Assembly: GCF_000297395.2 (NCBI RefSeq)
Contig: NZ_HF570108.1
Span: 4,307,300 to 4,367,809 of the forward strand
Source: Micromonospora lupini str. Lupac 08
Lineage (GTDB): Bacteria; Actinomycetota; Actinomycetes; Mycobacteriales; Micromonosporaceae
Length of the DNA stretch: 60,510 bases
Reading direction: 5' to 3'
Shown here piece by piece: positions 27,051-35,637 of the stretch (positions within the stretch are counted from its first letter, which is position 1; each line of letters opens with the position of its first letter). The notes beneath the pieces are model-generated. The model had not been told where the DNA came from. It was given only the letters and a program-made list of their open reading frames with translations, and made no database searches. The translations under genes and the position numbers were made by a program.

Positions 27051-27100
27051 GCCGCCCCCGAGGTCCGTTCGTCACAGCGGGCAGGCCTCGGGGGGCGGCG
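27051..27100 (+). terminator. terminator hairpin after the alpha/beta hydrolase
   Basis: GCCGCCCCCGAGG pairs with CCTCGGGGGGCGGC with a single bulged G; the loop is about 22 nt. It starts 8 nt after the stop codon. Confidence 0.6.
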
Positions 27101-27157
27101 GCGTTGCACAGTCCTAGGCTTGGCACTTCGCTGCGCCGTGACGAAGGAGAAACAGCC

Positions 27158-27610
27158 GTGAGCCAGACGGATTCCGTCGACGAGTGGAACGTGGCCGAGG
27201 ACGACGGCGTGCTGGACGCCTCCGACACCCTCGACGACGACCGCGTCGGCGACCCCCTCGACACCGGCATCGTCGCCGCGGACCACTGGACGGCGGCGAA
27301 CCGGTTCGGCACCACCCCCGCCGAGGAGCGGGCGGGTGAGTCGTTGGACCAGTACCTCGCCCAGGAGGAGCCGGACGTCGACCCGTACGCCGAGGGCGGC
27401 GACGACGAGGACGAGCTGACCCGCCGAGGGTACGAGACCGAGGCGCGCGCGGGCCGTCTCGTCGAGTACGACGAGGGCGTCCGCGAGGACGACGAGGCCG
27501 AGTCGGTGGCGTGGGACGCCGGGATCGACGCGGGCGCCGCCAGCGCCGAGGAGGCGGCGGTCCACGTGATCGAGGACCCCGACGGCCCGGGTGACGGTCC
27601 GCTGCGCTGA
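27158..27610 (+). CDS. DUF5709 domain-containing protein
   Basis: 150 aa, strongly acidic (Asp/Glu runs such as DDDRVGDP and GGDDEDEL), no signal peptide. The conserved features are EDDGVLDASDTLDDD near the N-terminus, FGTTPAEERAGESLDQYLAQEEPD in the middle (seen in pieces) and a C-terminal SAEEAAVHVIEDP. This pattern fits DUF5709, an actinobacterial family of unknown function. The GTG start at 27158 is supported by AAGGAGA 7 nt upstream. It sits alone between two hairpin terminators, so it is an independent transcription unit. Confidence 0.85.
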   Translation: MSQTDSVDEWNVAEDDGVLDASDTLDDDRVGDPLDTGIVAADHWTAANRFGTTPAEERAGESLDQYLAQEEPDVDPYAEGGDDEDELTRRGYETEARAGRLVEYDEGVREDDEAESVAWDAGIDAGAASAEEAAVHVIEDPDGPGDGPLR

Positions 27611-27618
27611 CCGACGCA

Positions 27619-27658
27619 CCGCCGCGCTCGACACCACGAGGGGCGTCGAGCGCGGCGG
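27619..27658. terminator. bidirectional terminator between DUF5709 and MFS genes
   Basis: Perfect 14-bp stem CCGCCGCGCTCGAC / GTCGAGCGCGGCGG with a 12-nt loop, between two convergent genes. Confidence 0.8.
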
Positions 27659-27675
27659 GTGATCGAGCGTGTCGG

Positions 27676-29259
27676 TCAGTGGATGACGACGGGCGTCCTG
27701 GCCTGCGCGGACTCGTCGTCGCCGAGCGGCTGCGCGGGCGTGCGCCGGCGCGGCAGCAGGGCGGCCGGGATGAACGTGGCCAGCACCAGTGCGAACGCCA
27801 CCCAGAACGTGTGGGCGAACGACCTCGCGGCGAAGTCGAGGCCGCGCTCGATGATCGACGGGTCCACCGGCATCTGCTGGAGGATTTCCGGCCGCTGCTG
27901 GGCGGCGATGGCCAGCCCGGCCTCGGTGATCGGCTTGCCGCTCGGGTCCACCGCGCCGGGGATCGGCCGGGAGCCGTTCAGCTCGTTGGTGAGGATCACC
28001 GACATCACGGCGGCGCCGATCGAGCCGCCGATCTGCTGGAGGATGTTGACGAGCGTCGAGCCACGCGCCACCTCCTGCGCCTGCAACGTCCGCAGCGCCG
28101 ACGTCATGATCGGCATCATCGTGCCGCCCATGCCCAGGCCCATCACGAACAGCGAGCCTTCCAGCAGCCAGTACGAGGTCTGCGGGTCGACCTGGGTGAA
28201 GCCGAAGAACCCGACGACGATCAGCGCCAGCGCGAACGGAACGGTACGACCGATCGGCACCCGGTCGGCCAGAATGCCGGCGATCGGCATGGTGATGACC
28301 GCGCCGATGCCCTGGGGCGCCATGAGCAGACCGGCGGCCAGCGTGGTCTCGCCGCGCACCTGCAGGAAGTAGCTCGGGAACAGCAGGCCGGCACCCATGA
28401 ACGCGATGATGAACACGAACAGCGTCACCGAGGCGATGGTCAGGCTGCGGTTGCGGAACAGCCGCAGGTCGAGCAGCGGGTGCCGGGGCTTGAACGAGTA
28501 GAGCACGAACGCCACCACCAGCGCGCCACCGACAAGCATCGGGGCCCACACCTTGGCCGCGGAGAAGGTGCCCGCCTCCGGCAGCGACGAGACGCCGTAG
28601 AGGAAGAGCGCGAGACCCGGGGACAGCATCAGCATGCCGAGGAAGTCGAAGGACTCCGACGGCTCGGGGGCGTCCTTCGGGAGCGCCATCTGCGCGTAGA
28701 TGAGGGCGACGACACCGATCGGCAGGTTGATCAGGAAGATCCAGTGCCAGCTCGCGGTGTCGATCAGCCAGCCGCCGAGGATCGGGCCGCCGATCGGGCC
28801 GAGCAGCATCGGGATGCCGAGGACGGCCATCAGCCGGCCGATCCGGTGCGGCCCGGCCGCCCGCGTCATGATCGTCATGCCCAGCGGCATGAGCATGCCG
28901 CCACCGAGGCCCTGCAGGACGCGGTAGCCGATCAGCTCGCCGATCGAGTCGGCGGTGGCGCAGAGCCCGGACCCGATCGTGAACAGGGCGAGCGCCACCA
29001 TGTAGAGGCGTTTGGTGCCGAACCGGTCGGCCGCCCACCCGCTGAGGGGGATCACCGTGGCCAGGGCGAGCGTGTAGCCCGTCATCGTCCAGGCCACGCG
29101 GGCGTAGGACGCGTCGAACTCGGTCTGGAACGTGGGCAGCGCGACGCTGACCACCGTCACGTCGAGGATCGACATGATCGCGCCAAGGACGACGACACCC
29201 GCCACCTTGAGCACCGCGGCGTCGAGCTTGTCCGATGTCGCGACGGATTGCTGTGTCAC
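27676..29259 (-). CDS. MFS drug exporter, DHA2 (EmrB/QacA) family
   Basis: 527 aa with about 14 predicted membrane helices. The GTG at 29259 is preceded by AGGAG at about 6 nt. The DHA2 signatures are present: motif C-like LDVTVVSVALPTFQ in TM1, motif A-like GWAADRFGTKRLYM after TM2, and RVLQGLGGGMLMPLG. It probably exports drugs or secondary metabolites with proton antiport. The divergent XRE/MmyB-type regulator 344 nt away is the obvious candidate controller. The C-terminus ends in a cytoplasmic tail RRRTPAQPLGDDES. Confidence 0.92.
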   Translation of the reverse strand: MTQQSVATSDKLDAAVLKVAGVVVLGAIMSILDVTVVSVALPTFQTEFDASYARVAWTMTGYTLALATVIPLSGWAADRFGTKRLYMVALALFTIGSGLCATADSIGELIGYRVLQGLGGGMLMPLGMTIMTRAAGPHRIGRLMAVLGIPMLLGPIGGPILGGWLIDTASWHWIFLINLPIGVVALIYAQMALPKDAPEPSESFDFLGMLMLSPGLALFLYGVSSLPEAGTFSAAKVWAPMLVGGALVVAFVLYSFKPRHPLLDLRLFRNRSLTIASVTLFVFIIAFMGAGLLFPSYFLQVRGETTLAAGLLMAPQGIGAVITMPIAGILADRVPIGRTVPFALALIVVGFFGFTQVDPQTSYWLLEGSLFVMGLGMGGTMMPIMTSALRTLQAQEVARGSTLVNILQQIGGSIGAAVMSVILTNELNGSRPIPGAVDPSGKPITEAGLAIAAQQRPEILQQMPVDPSIIERGLDFAARSFAHTFWVAFALVLATFIPAALLPRRRTPAQPLGDDESAQARTPVVIH

Positions 29260-29603
29260 AAACTCTCCTGAGGTCGGTTGATCCGGCGGATGGTGGGCGG
29301 TGGCGTATGCCGCGCCGACCAGGCGCGGGACGCGACGTGCCGGGGCGGCGACGCGCGGAGGCAGACTATCCGTGGACTGTGACGGTCTGCCGCCGGATTT
29401 CGTGACGACCGCGTGGCGGAACCGATCGGCCCCCCGACGGGAACCGGTCGTCGGGGTGTCGATCAGCCGACGGACCGACTCGGCGCGCGCACCCGCGCCG
29501 ACCGCCGCCGCCGGCCCCGGCGACGGCCCCCGGAACAACGCGGCCGGGGCCGGCTGTTGCACTCGAGGTGCCGATCCACCTGCGGGTGGGAGGAGGAGTC
29601 ACA
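29260..29603. other. 344-nt divergent intergenic region, MFS exporter / XRE regulator
   Basis: No gene is seen. It contains the 10-bp inverted repeat CCGGCCCCGG (29511-29520) / CCGGGGCCGG (29544-29553) in the leader of the regulator gene, and a shorter CGTCGG / CCGACG repeat near 29455-29472. A GATAGT sequence on the minus strand near 29366-29371 could be a -10 for the exporter, with no clear -35. Confidence 0.35.
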
Positions 29604-30443
29604 GTGAACCGCCCACAGCTCGCCAGCTTCCTCCGCACCCGACGCGAGGCGCTCCAACCCGAGGACGTGGGTCTGCCCCGAGGTCAGCGCCGACGCACCG
29701 GTGGTCTCCGGCGCGAGGAGGTCGCCGCGTTGAGTGGTATGTCCACCGACTACTACAGCCGGCTGGAGCAGCAGCGCGGGCCGCACCCCTCCGAGCAGAT
29801 GCTTGCCGCCCTCGCCCGCGGCCTGCGGCTGTCGCTCGCCGAACGGGACCACCTGTTCCGACTCGCCGGTCACGCCGTCCCGCACCGCGCCGTCCGCGCC
29901 GACCACGTCAACCCGGGGATGATGCGCATCCTGGACCGGATGCACGACACCCCCGCCCAGGTGGTGAACCACCTCGGGGAGACCCTGGCGCAGACCGCAC
30001 CGGCCATCGCCCTGCTCGGCGACGAGACCCGGCACACCGGACTGGCGCGCAGCGCGCACCACCGCTGGTTCACCGACCCGGCAGCGCGACAGCTGCACCC
30101 CGGCGAGGACCACGAGACGCAGAGTCGACTTCTCGTGGCGCACCTGCACGAGTCGTACACCCGCGACGGCCGGGGCTCGCGGGCCGCGACGCTCGTCGAC
30201 GACCTGCTGGCCCGCAGCCCGGAGTTCAGCCGCCTGTGGCAGGAGCACCCGGTGCCCGGCGGCTACTGCCCCGTGAAGCGCTTCCTGCACCCCGAGGTGG
30301 GGGCGCTGGAGCTGCACTGCCAGACGCTCGTGGATCCCGACGCCTCCCAGACGCTGTTGGTCTTCACCGCCGCGCCGGGGTCGGAGAGCGACGAGAAGCT
30401 GCGCCTGCTGTCCGTCATCGGCGGCCAGCTCGTGCGCCCCTGA
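29604..30443 (+). CDS. XRE-family regulator with MmyB-like ligand-binding domain
   Basis: 279 aa. The GTG at 29604 follows GGGAGGAGGAG at 5 nt. The N-terminal HTH (residues about 5-80) has FLRTRREALQPEDVGLP and RTGGLRREEVAALSGMS-type motifs with YYSRLEQQRGPHPS. Residues about 95-270 form the PAS-like MmyB/MLTR ligand-binding domain (ADHVNPGMMRILDRM, LLVFTAAPGSES). Such proteins often bind fatty acids or other small ligands and control a neighbouring transporter or reductase; here that is the divergent DHA2 exporter. Confidence 0.9.
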   Translation: MNRPQLASFLRTRREALQPEDVGLPRGQRRRTGGLRREEVAALSGMSTDYYSRLEQQRGPHPSEQMLAALARGLRLSLAERDHLFRLAGHAVPHRAVRADHVNPGMMRILDRMHDTPAQVVNHLGETLAQTAPAIALLGDETRHTGLARSAHHRWFTDPAARQLHPGEDHETQSRLLVAHLHESYTRDGRGSRAATLVDDLLARSPEFSRLWQEHPVPGGYCPVKRFLHPEVGALELHCQTLVDPDASQTLLVFTAAPGSESDEKLRLLSVIGGQLVRP

Positions 30444-30454
30444 GCGCATCCGGC

Positions 30455-30523
30455 GCGGCGAAGACATTGATATCGATGGGTGCGACTGTAATGATTAACA
30501 CACTTTACAGTTGTCTTCGCCGC
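30455..30523 (+). promoter_or_regulatory. nested inverted repeats and promoter of the lectin-lyase gene
   Basis: Outer arms GCGGCGAAGACA (30455-30466) and TGTCTTCGCCGC (30512-30523) are perfect complements. Inside, ACTGTAA (30485-30491) and TTACAGT (30505-30511) form a second palindrome that abuts the right outer arm. The AT-rich island between them includes TTGATA (30467-30472) and TAATGA (30489-30494), a plausible -35/-10 pair with a 16-nt spacer. A repressor binding the inner palindrome would cover the -10. Confidence 0.5.
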
Positions 30524-30539
30524 CCGGAAGGACCCCGAC

Positions 30540-32150
30540 ATGGCGCGACGATTGGCCGGGCCCACGCCCCGCCGCCCCCGTATCAGGTTGGCCGCCACGC
30601 TCGCCGCGGCCCTGCTCGCCGTGCCGACCGGCCTGTTCGTCGGCGCCTCCGCCGCGACGGCCGCCGCCACCGGCGCCATCACGGGGTACGGGGGCAAGTG
30701 CGTCGACGTGGCCGCCGCGAACCCGGCCAACTCCACCCCGGTGCAGCTCTACACCTGCAACGGGTCCACCGCCCAGCAGTGGACGGTGGCCGACGACGGC
30801 ACCATCCGAGCCCTGGGCAAGTGCCTCGACATCGCCGCCGCCAGCACCACAAACGGCGCCCGGGCGCAGATCTACGACTGCAACGGCACCGCCGCGCAGC
30901 AGTGGTCGTCCAGCGCCGGGCAGGTGGCCAACCCGACCTCGGGCAAGTGCCTCGACGCGACCGGCCCCAGCTCCGCCGACGGCACGCCCTTGCAGATCTG
31001 GAGCTGCACCGGCAGCGCCAACCAGCTCTGGACCCTGCCCAGCGGTGGCACCACTCCCCCGCCGTCGACCGGCTTCACCCACCCCGGGGTGCTGGTCAGC
31101 CGCGGCCAGCTCGACTTCGTCCGGGGACGGGTGCAGGCGGGCGCGCAGACCTGGGCAGCGGCGTACAGCCAGATGATGAGCAGCCGGTACGCGTCGCTGT
31201 CGCGCACCCCGGCGCCCCGTGCCGTCGTCGAGTGCGGCTCCTACTCCAACCCGAACAACGGCTGCACCGACGAGCGCGAGGACGCGATCGCGGCGTACAC
31301 CGACGCGCTCGCCTGGTACCTCACCGGTGACTCCCGGTACGCGCAGAAGGCGATCCAGATCATGGACGCCTGGTCGGCGACGATCACCTCGCACACCGGC
31401 AGCAACGGGCCCCTGCAGACGGGCTGGGCGGCCTCGACCTGGCCCCGTGCCGCCGAGATCATCAAGTACACCTACGGGAGCTGGCCCAACGCCAACCGGT
31501 TCGCCACCATGCTGCGCAACGTCTACCTCCCGGTGGTCCGCAACGGCTCGAACAGCAACGGCAACTGGGAACTGACAATGATGGAGGCCGCCGTCGGCAT
31601 CGCCGTCTTCCTGGAGGACCGCACCGCCTACGACGCGGCGGTCACCCGCTTCCTCAACCGCGCCCGCGCCTTCGTCTACCTGCCCAGCGACGGCGCGCTG
31701 CCGTACACGGTGCCCGGCAGCGGCCTGGACACCAGCTCGGAGATCATCGGCTACTGGCAGGGCCAGTCCACCTTCGTCGCCGGCCTCGCCCAGGAGACCT
31801 GCCGGGACTTCGTCCACACCGGGTACGGGATCTCCGCCATCTCGCACGTCGCGGAGACCTCCCGCATCCAGGGCCGCGACCTGTACCCGCAGGTCGGCGA
31901 GCGGCTGCGGCAGGCCCTCGGCTTCCACTCGCGCTACCAGCTCGGCGAGGCGGCACCGTCCTGGCTCTGCGGCGGCACCCTCACCCGGGGCCTCGGCCCG
32001 ATCACCGAGGTCGGCTTCAACGCGATGGCCAACCGGCTGGGAAACGTCATGACCAACACGCAGACCCTCACGCTGCAACAGCGACCCGCCGGCACCAACA
32101 ACCTCTTCGTCGCCTGGGAGACGCTCACCCACGCCAGCAACCCCAACTGA
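30540..32150 (+). CDS. secreted protein with ricin-type lectin domain and alginate-lyase-like domain
   Basis: 536 aa. A twin-Arg-rich N-terminus followed by a hydrophobic core (LAATLAAALLAVP) and an ATAAA-type cleavage site near residue 41 marks secretion. Residues about 44-165 form a ricin B/CBM13 beta-trefoil with three GKCLD/GKCVD repeats and QQW motifs. After a short TTPPPST linker, residues about 178-530 match the alpha-helical alginate-lyase superfamily fold (VLVSRGQLDFVRGRV, GNWELTMMEAAVGIAVF, EIIGYWQGQSTFV). It probably cleaves a uronic-acid polysaccharide. Alginate itself is not proven, since the same fold covers glucuronan and other lyases. SD GGAAGGA is 6-7 nt before the ATG. Confidence 0.85.
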   Translation: MARRLAGPTPRRPRIRLAATLAAALLAVPTGLFVGASAATAAATGAITGYGGKCVDVAAANPANSTPVQLYTCNGSTAQQWTVADDGTIRALGKCLDIAAASTTNGARAQIYDCNGTAAQQWSSSAGQVANPTSGKCLDATGPSSADGTPLQIWSCTGSANQLWTLPSGGTTPPPSTGFTHPGVLVSRGQLDFVRGRVQAGAQTWAAAYSQMMSSRYASLSRTPAPRAVVECGSYSNPNNGCTDEREDAIAAYTDALAWYLTGDSRYAQKAIQIMDAWSATITSHTGSNGPLQTGWAASTWPRAAEIIKYTYGSWPNANRFATMLRNVYLPVVRNGSNSNGNWELTMMEAAVGIAVFLEDRTAYDAAVTRFLNRARAFVYLPSDGALPYTVPGSGLDTSSEIIGYWQGQSTFVAGLAQETCRDFVHTGYGISAISHVAETSRIQGRDLYPQVGERLRQALGFHSRYQLGEAAPSWLCGGTLTRGLGPITEVGFNAMANRLGNVMTNTQTLTLQQRPAGTNNLFVAWETLTHASNPN

Positions 32151-32155
32151 CCGCG

Positions 32156-32193
32156 CCGGCCCGGCGACCCGCCTGCGTGGGTCGCCGGGCCGG
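32156..32193. terminator. bidirectional terminator between lyase and ABC permease genes
   Basis: Perfect 15-bp stem CCGGCCCGGCGACCC / GGGTCGCCGGGCCGG with an 8-nt loop, between convergent stop codons. Confidence 0.8.
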
Positions 32194-32200
32194 GCGGTGG

Positions 32201-34735
32201 TCAGCCCTCGATCCCCAACGCCACCACCGGGCTGACCCGCGACGCCCGCCGCGCCGGCAGCACGCCGGCCAGCGCGGTCAGCCCGACAAGCGCCGCGAAG
32301 AGCCCGACCAGTTGCAGCACCGGCAGCGACAGCGGCGCGTTGAGCCCGAGCGCCCGCACCACCAACCAGGAGTACGGGACGCCGAGCAGCAGACCGAAGC
32401 TCGCACCGATCACCCCGTACAGGCCGGACTCGACGGTGAGCATCGCCCGCAGACCCGCCCGGGACAGGCCGACGGCGCGCAGCAGCCCGGACTCGCGTAC
32501 CCGCTCGACCACCGACAGCGCGGTCGTGGAGCCCACGCCGACCACCGCGATCAGCACGGTCAGGCTGACCAGGCCGGCGGTGATCCCGACCAGGGCGTTC
32601 AGCATCGCGTCGTTGCGATCCCGCTCGTCGGCGAGCACCCCGATGCCGAGCCCGGCGCCGTTCCCGATCGCCTGCCGCAGCGCCCGCAACCCGGCGGTGC
32701 GACCGTCCTCGCCCGCGACGGCCGCGTCCGCCAGCAGACCGGTGTACGCCGTCGGCCCGCCGATCCGGTCCAGGTCTGCCCGGTCGACGAGGATGCCCGC
32801 GTACAGGGGGCCACGGTCGGGCAGGACCGCCGCCACCCGTACGTCGACCGTCCGGCCGTCCCGGGCGAGGGTGACGGTGTCGCCGGCGTGCAGCCCGGCG
32901 TTGCGGGCGGCCCAGTCGCCGAGCACGATCCGGCCGGGTCCACGGTCGGCGAGGTCGCCCTGCGCCACGTCCAGATCGGCGATCCTCGGCAGCGCCGACA
33001 TGTCGAGGTCGGTCGTCGAATACCCGGACTCGGCGTCGCCGAGCCGTTCGGCGCCCCGCATCAGCACTACGTCGTAGACCATCCGGTACGGCACCACCCG
33101 GGTCAGCGCGCCGTGCGCCGCCCGCGCCCGCGTCACGACGGCCACCGGCACGGTCGCGCCCTCGCTGCCGGACACCTCGAAGTCGGCAGGCGCGGAGAGG
33201 GCCATGTCGCGATCGGCGACGACCCGCATCGACGCGCCGCCGATGAGCACGCCGGAGATCAGGGTCACGCCGAGCGCGACCACGACGGAGACGGCGGCGG
33301 CCCGCCGCGGCGTCCCACCGATTCCGCCGACCGCCAACCGCCCCAGCGGGCCGACCTGGCGCAACGGCCAACCGGCCACGGCCAGCACCGGGCGCACCAA
33401 CAGCGGCCCGAGGGCGACCAGGGCGAAGAACGCAAGCGCTCCCGAGGTGACAAGCAGCAGCAGCGCCGCGCTCGGGTCGTAGGACTCCTGATCCGGCGTC
33501 GGCAACCGCCGCACCGCCGCGACGCCGGCCAGCAGCGCGCCGAGCACCAGCAGCGCTCCGGACACCAGACGCGGGACCCCGATGCCGCGCCGTCCGGCGG
33601 TGACGCTTGCCGCTCGCAGCGCCTCCAGGGGCGAGACCCGGGCGGCGGAGAACGCCGGCGCCAGGACCGCCACCACTGTGACGACGACCGCGCCGAGCAC
33701 CACCGCTACCGCCGCCCCCGGCGACAGGCCCGGCGACGAGACCGCCAGGCCCGAGGCGCGTAGGGCCATGGGGAGGAGCTGGCCGACGGCCAGGGCGCCG
33801 GCGACTCCCACCACGCCCGCGACCAGCCCGGTCAGGGCACCCTCGGCGGTCAGCGCGCCCACCAGCGCGCCGCGGCCCGCGCCCACCGCCCGCAGCAGCG
33901 CGAGGTGCTGCATCCGCTGGGCGAAGACGATGCGGAACGTGGAGGTGAGCACCAGCGCCGCGGCTACCACCGCGACCGCGACGAACATGCCGACAAGCGC
34001 GAACAGCCGTCCCACCTGCTCGGCCGCCGCGTTGGCCTCGGCGTCGCGCACCTGCGCGCCGGAGCGGATCGGCTGATCGGCCGGGACCGCCGCGGTCACC
34101 CGCCGGCGAACCGTCTCCGCCGCGCCGGCGGCCGTCCGCACGTCGATCCGCTCGACGGTGCTCACCTGACCCCACGCGGCCACGACGTCGTCCGGGGCGT
34201 ACGCGTCGTAGCCACCGTCGTCCGGGGTGTCGACCACGCCGGTCACGGTCAGCGGCGCCCCGGTGGTGCGCTCGCCGCCCGTCCCGGTGGTCAGGGTGCC
34301 GACAGCCAGCCCCAGCCGCTCGACGGTACGCCGAGTCACCGCGATCTCGCCGGGCTGGTCCGGGTAGCTGCCCTGGACCAGTCGGACGGTCGCCAGCGGG
34401 CCGGCACCCGGGTCGGCCCGCAGGTTGAGGTAGCCCTCCGCGAGGGAGACACCGACGGTCATCCGGCCCACCGCCTCGGTGACGCCGGGCAGGGCGCGGA
34501 CGTCACGCAGGGCCGCCACGGTGGGCGGCGGCTGCTCCGGGTCACCGATGACGAGGTCGGTGGCGGCAGGGGTGCCGCTGAGGTTGTCCCGCGCGGTCCG
34601 TTCGGTGACGTCCTGCGCCAGGACGGTGCCGAAGACGACGAACGACGCGACGAGGATCGCCAGGCCGGTCAGGATCAGGCGGCCCGGGCGTCGGGCCGCG
34701 GCGATCACCTGGGTACGCAGCACCGTCGCCCTCAT
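32201..34735 (-). CDS. ABC transporter permease, FtsX/MacB-like
   Basis: 844 aa membrane protein. An N-terminal TM helix (ILTGLAILVASFVVFGTVLA, residues about 19-38) precedes a large extracellular MacB-type domain. Three TM helices of a first FtsX core (about 245-365), a middle TM pair, a second extracellular domain and a final FtsX core (about 720-840, ending ARRASRVSPVVALGIEG) follow. It is the duplicated architecture common in actinobacterial exporters of lipids, peptides or antibiotics. Its ATG overlaps the ATPase stop (ATGA). The system lies divergent from a two-component pair that probably induces it. Confidence 0.9.
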   Translation of the reverse strand: MRATVLRTQVIAAARRPGRLILTGLAILVASFVVFGTVLAQDVTERTARDNLSGTPAATDLVIGDPEQPPPTVAALRDVRALPGVTEAVGRMTVGVSLAEGYLNLRADPGAGPLATVRLVQGSYPDQPGEIAVTRRTVERLGLAVGTLTTGTGGERTTGAPLTVTGVVDTPDDGGYDAYAPDDVVAAWGQVSTVERIDVRTAAGAAETVRRRVTAAVPADQPIRSGAQVRDAEANAAAEQVGRLFALVGMFVAVAVVAAALVLTSTFRIVFAQRMQHLALLRAVGAGRGALVGALTAEGALTGLVAGVVGVAGALAVGQLLPMALRASGLAVSSPGLSPGAAVAVVLGAVVVTVVAVLAPAFSAARVSPLEALRAASVTAGRRGIGVPRLVSGALLVLGALLAGVAAVRRLPTPDQESYDPSAALLLLVTSGALAFFALVALGPLLVRPVLAVAGWPLRQVGPLGRLAVGGIGGTPRRAAAVSVVVALGVTLISGVLIGGASMRVVADRDMALSAPADFEVSGSEGATVPVAVVTRARAAHGALTRVVPYRMVYDVVLMRGAERLGDAESGYSTTDLDMSALPRIADLDVAQGDLADRGPGRIVLGDWAARNAGLHAGDTVTLARDGRTVDVRVAAVLPDRGPLYAGILVDRADLDRIGGPTAYTGLLADAAVAGEDGRTAGLRALRQAIGNGAGLGIGVLADERDRNDAMLNALVGITAGLVSLTVLIAVVGVGSTTALSVVERVRESGLLRAVGLSRAGLRAMLTVESGLYGVIGASFGLLLGVPYSWLVVRALGLNAPLSLPVLQLVGLFAALVGLTALAGVLPARRASRVSPVVALGIEG

Positions 34736-35490
34736 GCGGGGACCGCCAACTCGCGCAGCGCGTCGGTGACCGAGCCCTGGTTCGGCGCGTCGATCTCGCC
34801 GGCGACCCGGCCGTCGGCGAGCAGCACCACGCGGTCGGCGTACGCGGCCGCGATCGGATCGTGGGTGACCATGACGACCGTCTGGCCCAGGTCGCGTACC
34901 GAGTCGCGCAGGATGGCGAGGACCTCGGCCCCGGAGCGGGAGTCGAGGTTGCCGGTCGGCTCGTCGGCGAAGACGACCTCGGGCCGCGACACCAGGGCCC
35001 GGGCCAGCGCCACCCGCTGTTGCTGGCCGCCGGAGAGTTCGCTGGGCCGGTGCCCGAGCCGCTGCCCGAGGCCCAGCACGTCGACGAGGTGCGCGAGCAG
35101 GTCACGGTCGGGTTCCCGGCCGGCGAGGTCCAGCGGCAGCGTGATGTTCTGCGCGGCGGTGAGCTGCGGCAGCAGGTTGAACGCCTGGAAGACGAAGCCG
35201 ATCCGGTCGCGGCGTGCGCGGGTCAGGGTGCGGTCGGACTGACCGGTCAGCTCCGTGCCGCCGAGCAGCACCCGGCCGGAGGTGGCCGTGTCCAGACCGG
35301 CCAGGCAGTGCATGAGCGTCGACTTGCCGGACCCGGACGAGCCCATGATCGCGGTGAACTCGGCCCGGCCGAAGCCGACCGAGACGCCGTCCAGGGCACG
35401 CACCGCGGTGTCGCCGCTGCCGTACACCTTCACCAGGTCGACCGCGGCGACGGCGGCCTGCCCGATCGGCGGCGGGGCGTGGGGTGTCAT
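34732..35490 (-). CDS. ABC transporter ATP-binding protein (LolD/MacB type)
   Basis: 252 aa, cytoplasmic. The ATG at 35490 has GGAGGAA at about 4-5 nt. All ATPase motifs are intact: Walker A GSSGSGKST (residues about 50-58), Q-loop VFQAFNLLPQ, signature LSGGQQQR, Walker B VVFADEPTGNLD and the H-loop VMVTHD. The LLPQLTAAQNITLPL segment is typical of the MacB/LolD subgroup. It pairs with the overlapping downstream permease. The start is 147 nt from the divergent sensor kinase gene. Confidence 0.95.
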   Translation of the reverse strand: MTPHAPPPIGQAAVAAVDLVKVYGSGDTAVRALDGVSVGFGRAEFTAIMGSSGSGKSTLMHCLAGLDTATSGRVLLGGTELTGQSDRTLTRARRDRIGFVFQAFNLLPQLTAAQNITLPLDLAGREPDRDLLAHLVDVLGLGQRLGHRPSELSGGQQQRVALARALVSRPEVVFADEPTGNLDSRSGAEVLAILRDSVRDLGQTVVMVTHDPIAAAYADRVVLLADGRVAGEIDAPNQGSVTDALRELAVPA

Positions 35491-35637
35491 GGGTTCCTCC
35501 AGTGGCTGCGATGTGACCCGGGAAGCCTCGCCCGCGTCGGGCCGGCGCCACATCGGCCCGCGGTCGGGGAATGTGGGTGCCGGGTCTGTCTTTCGGCCGA
35601 TCTGCCCGCGCCGCCCGCGTGGCTACGCTGGGTCACG

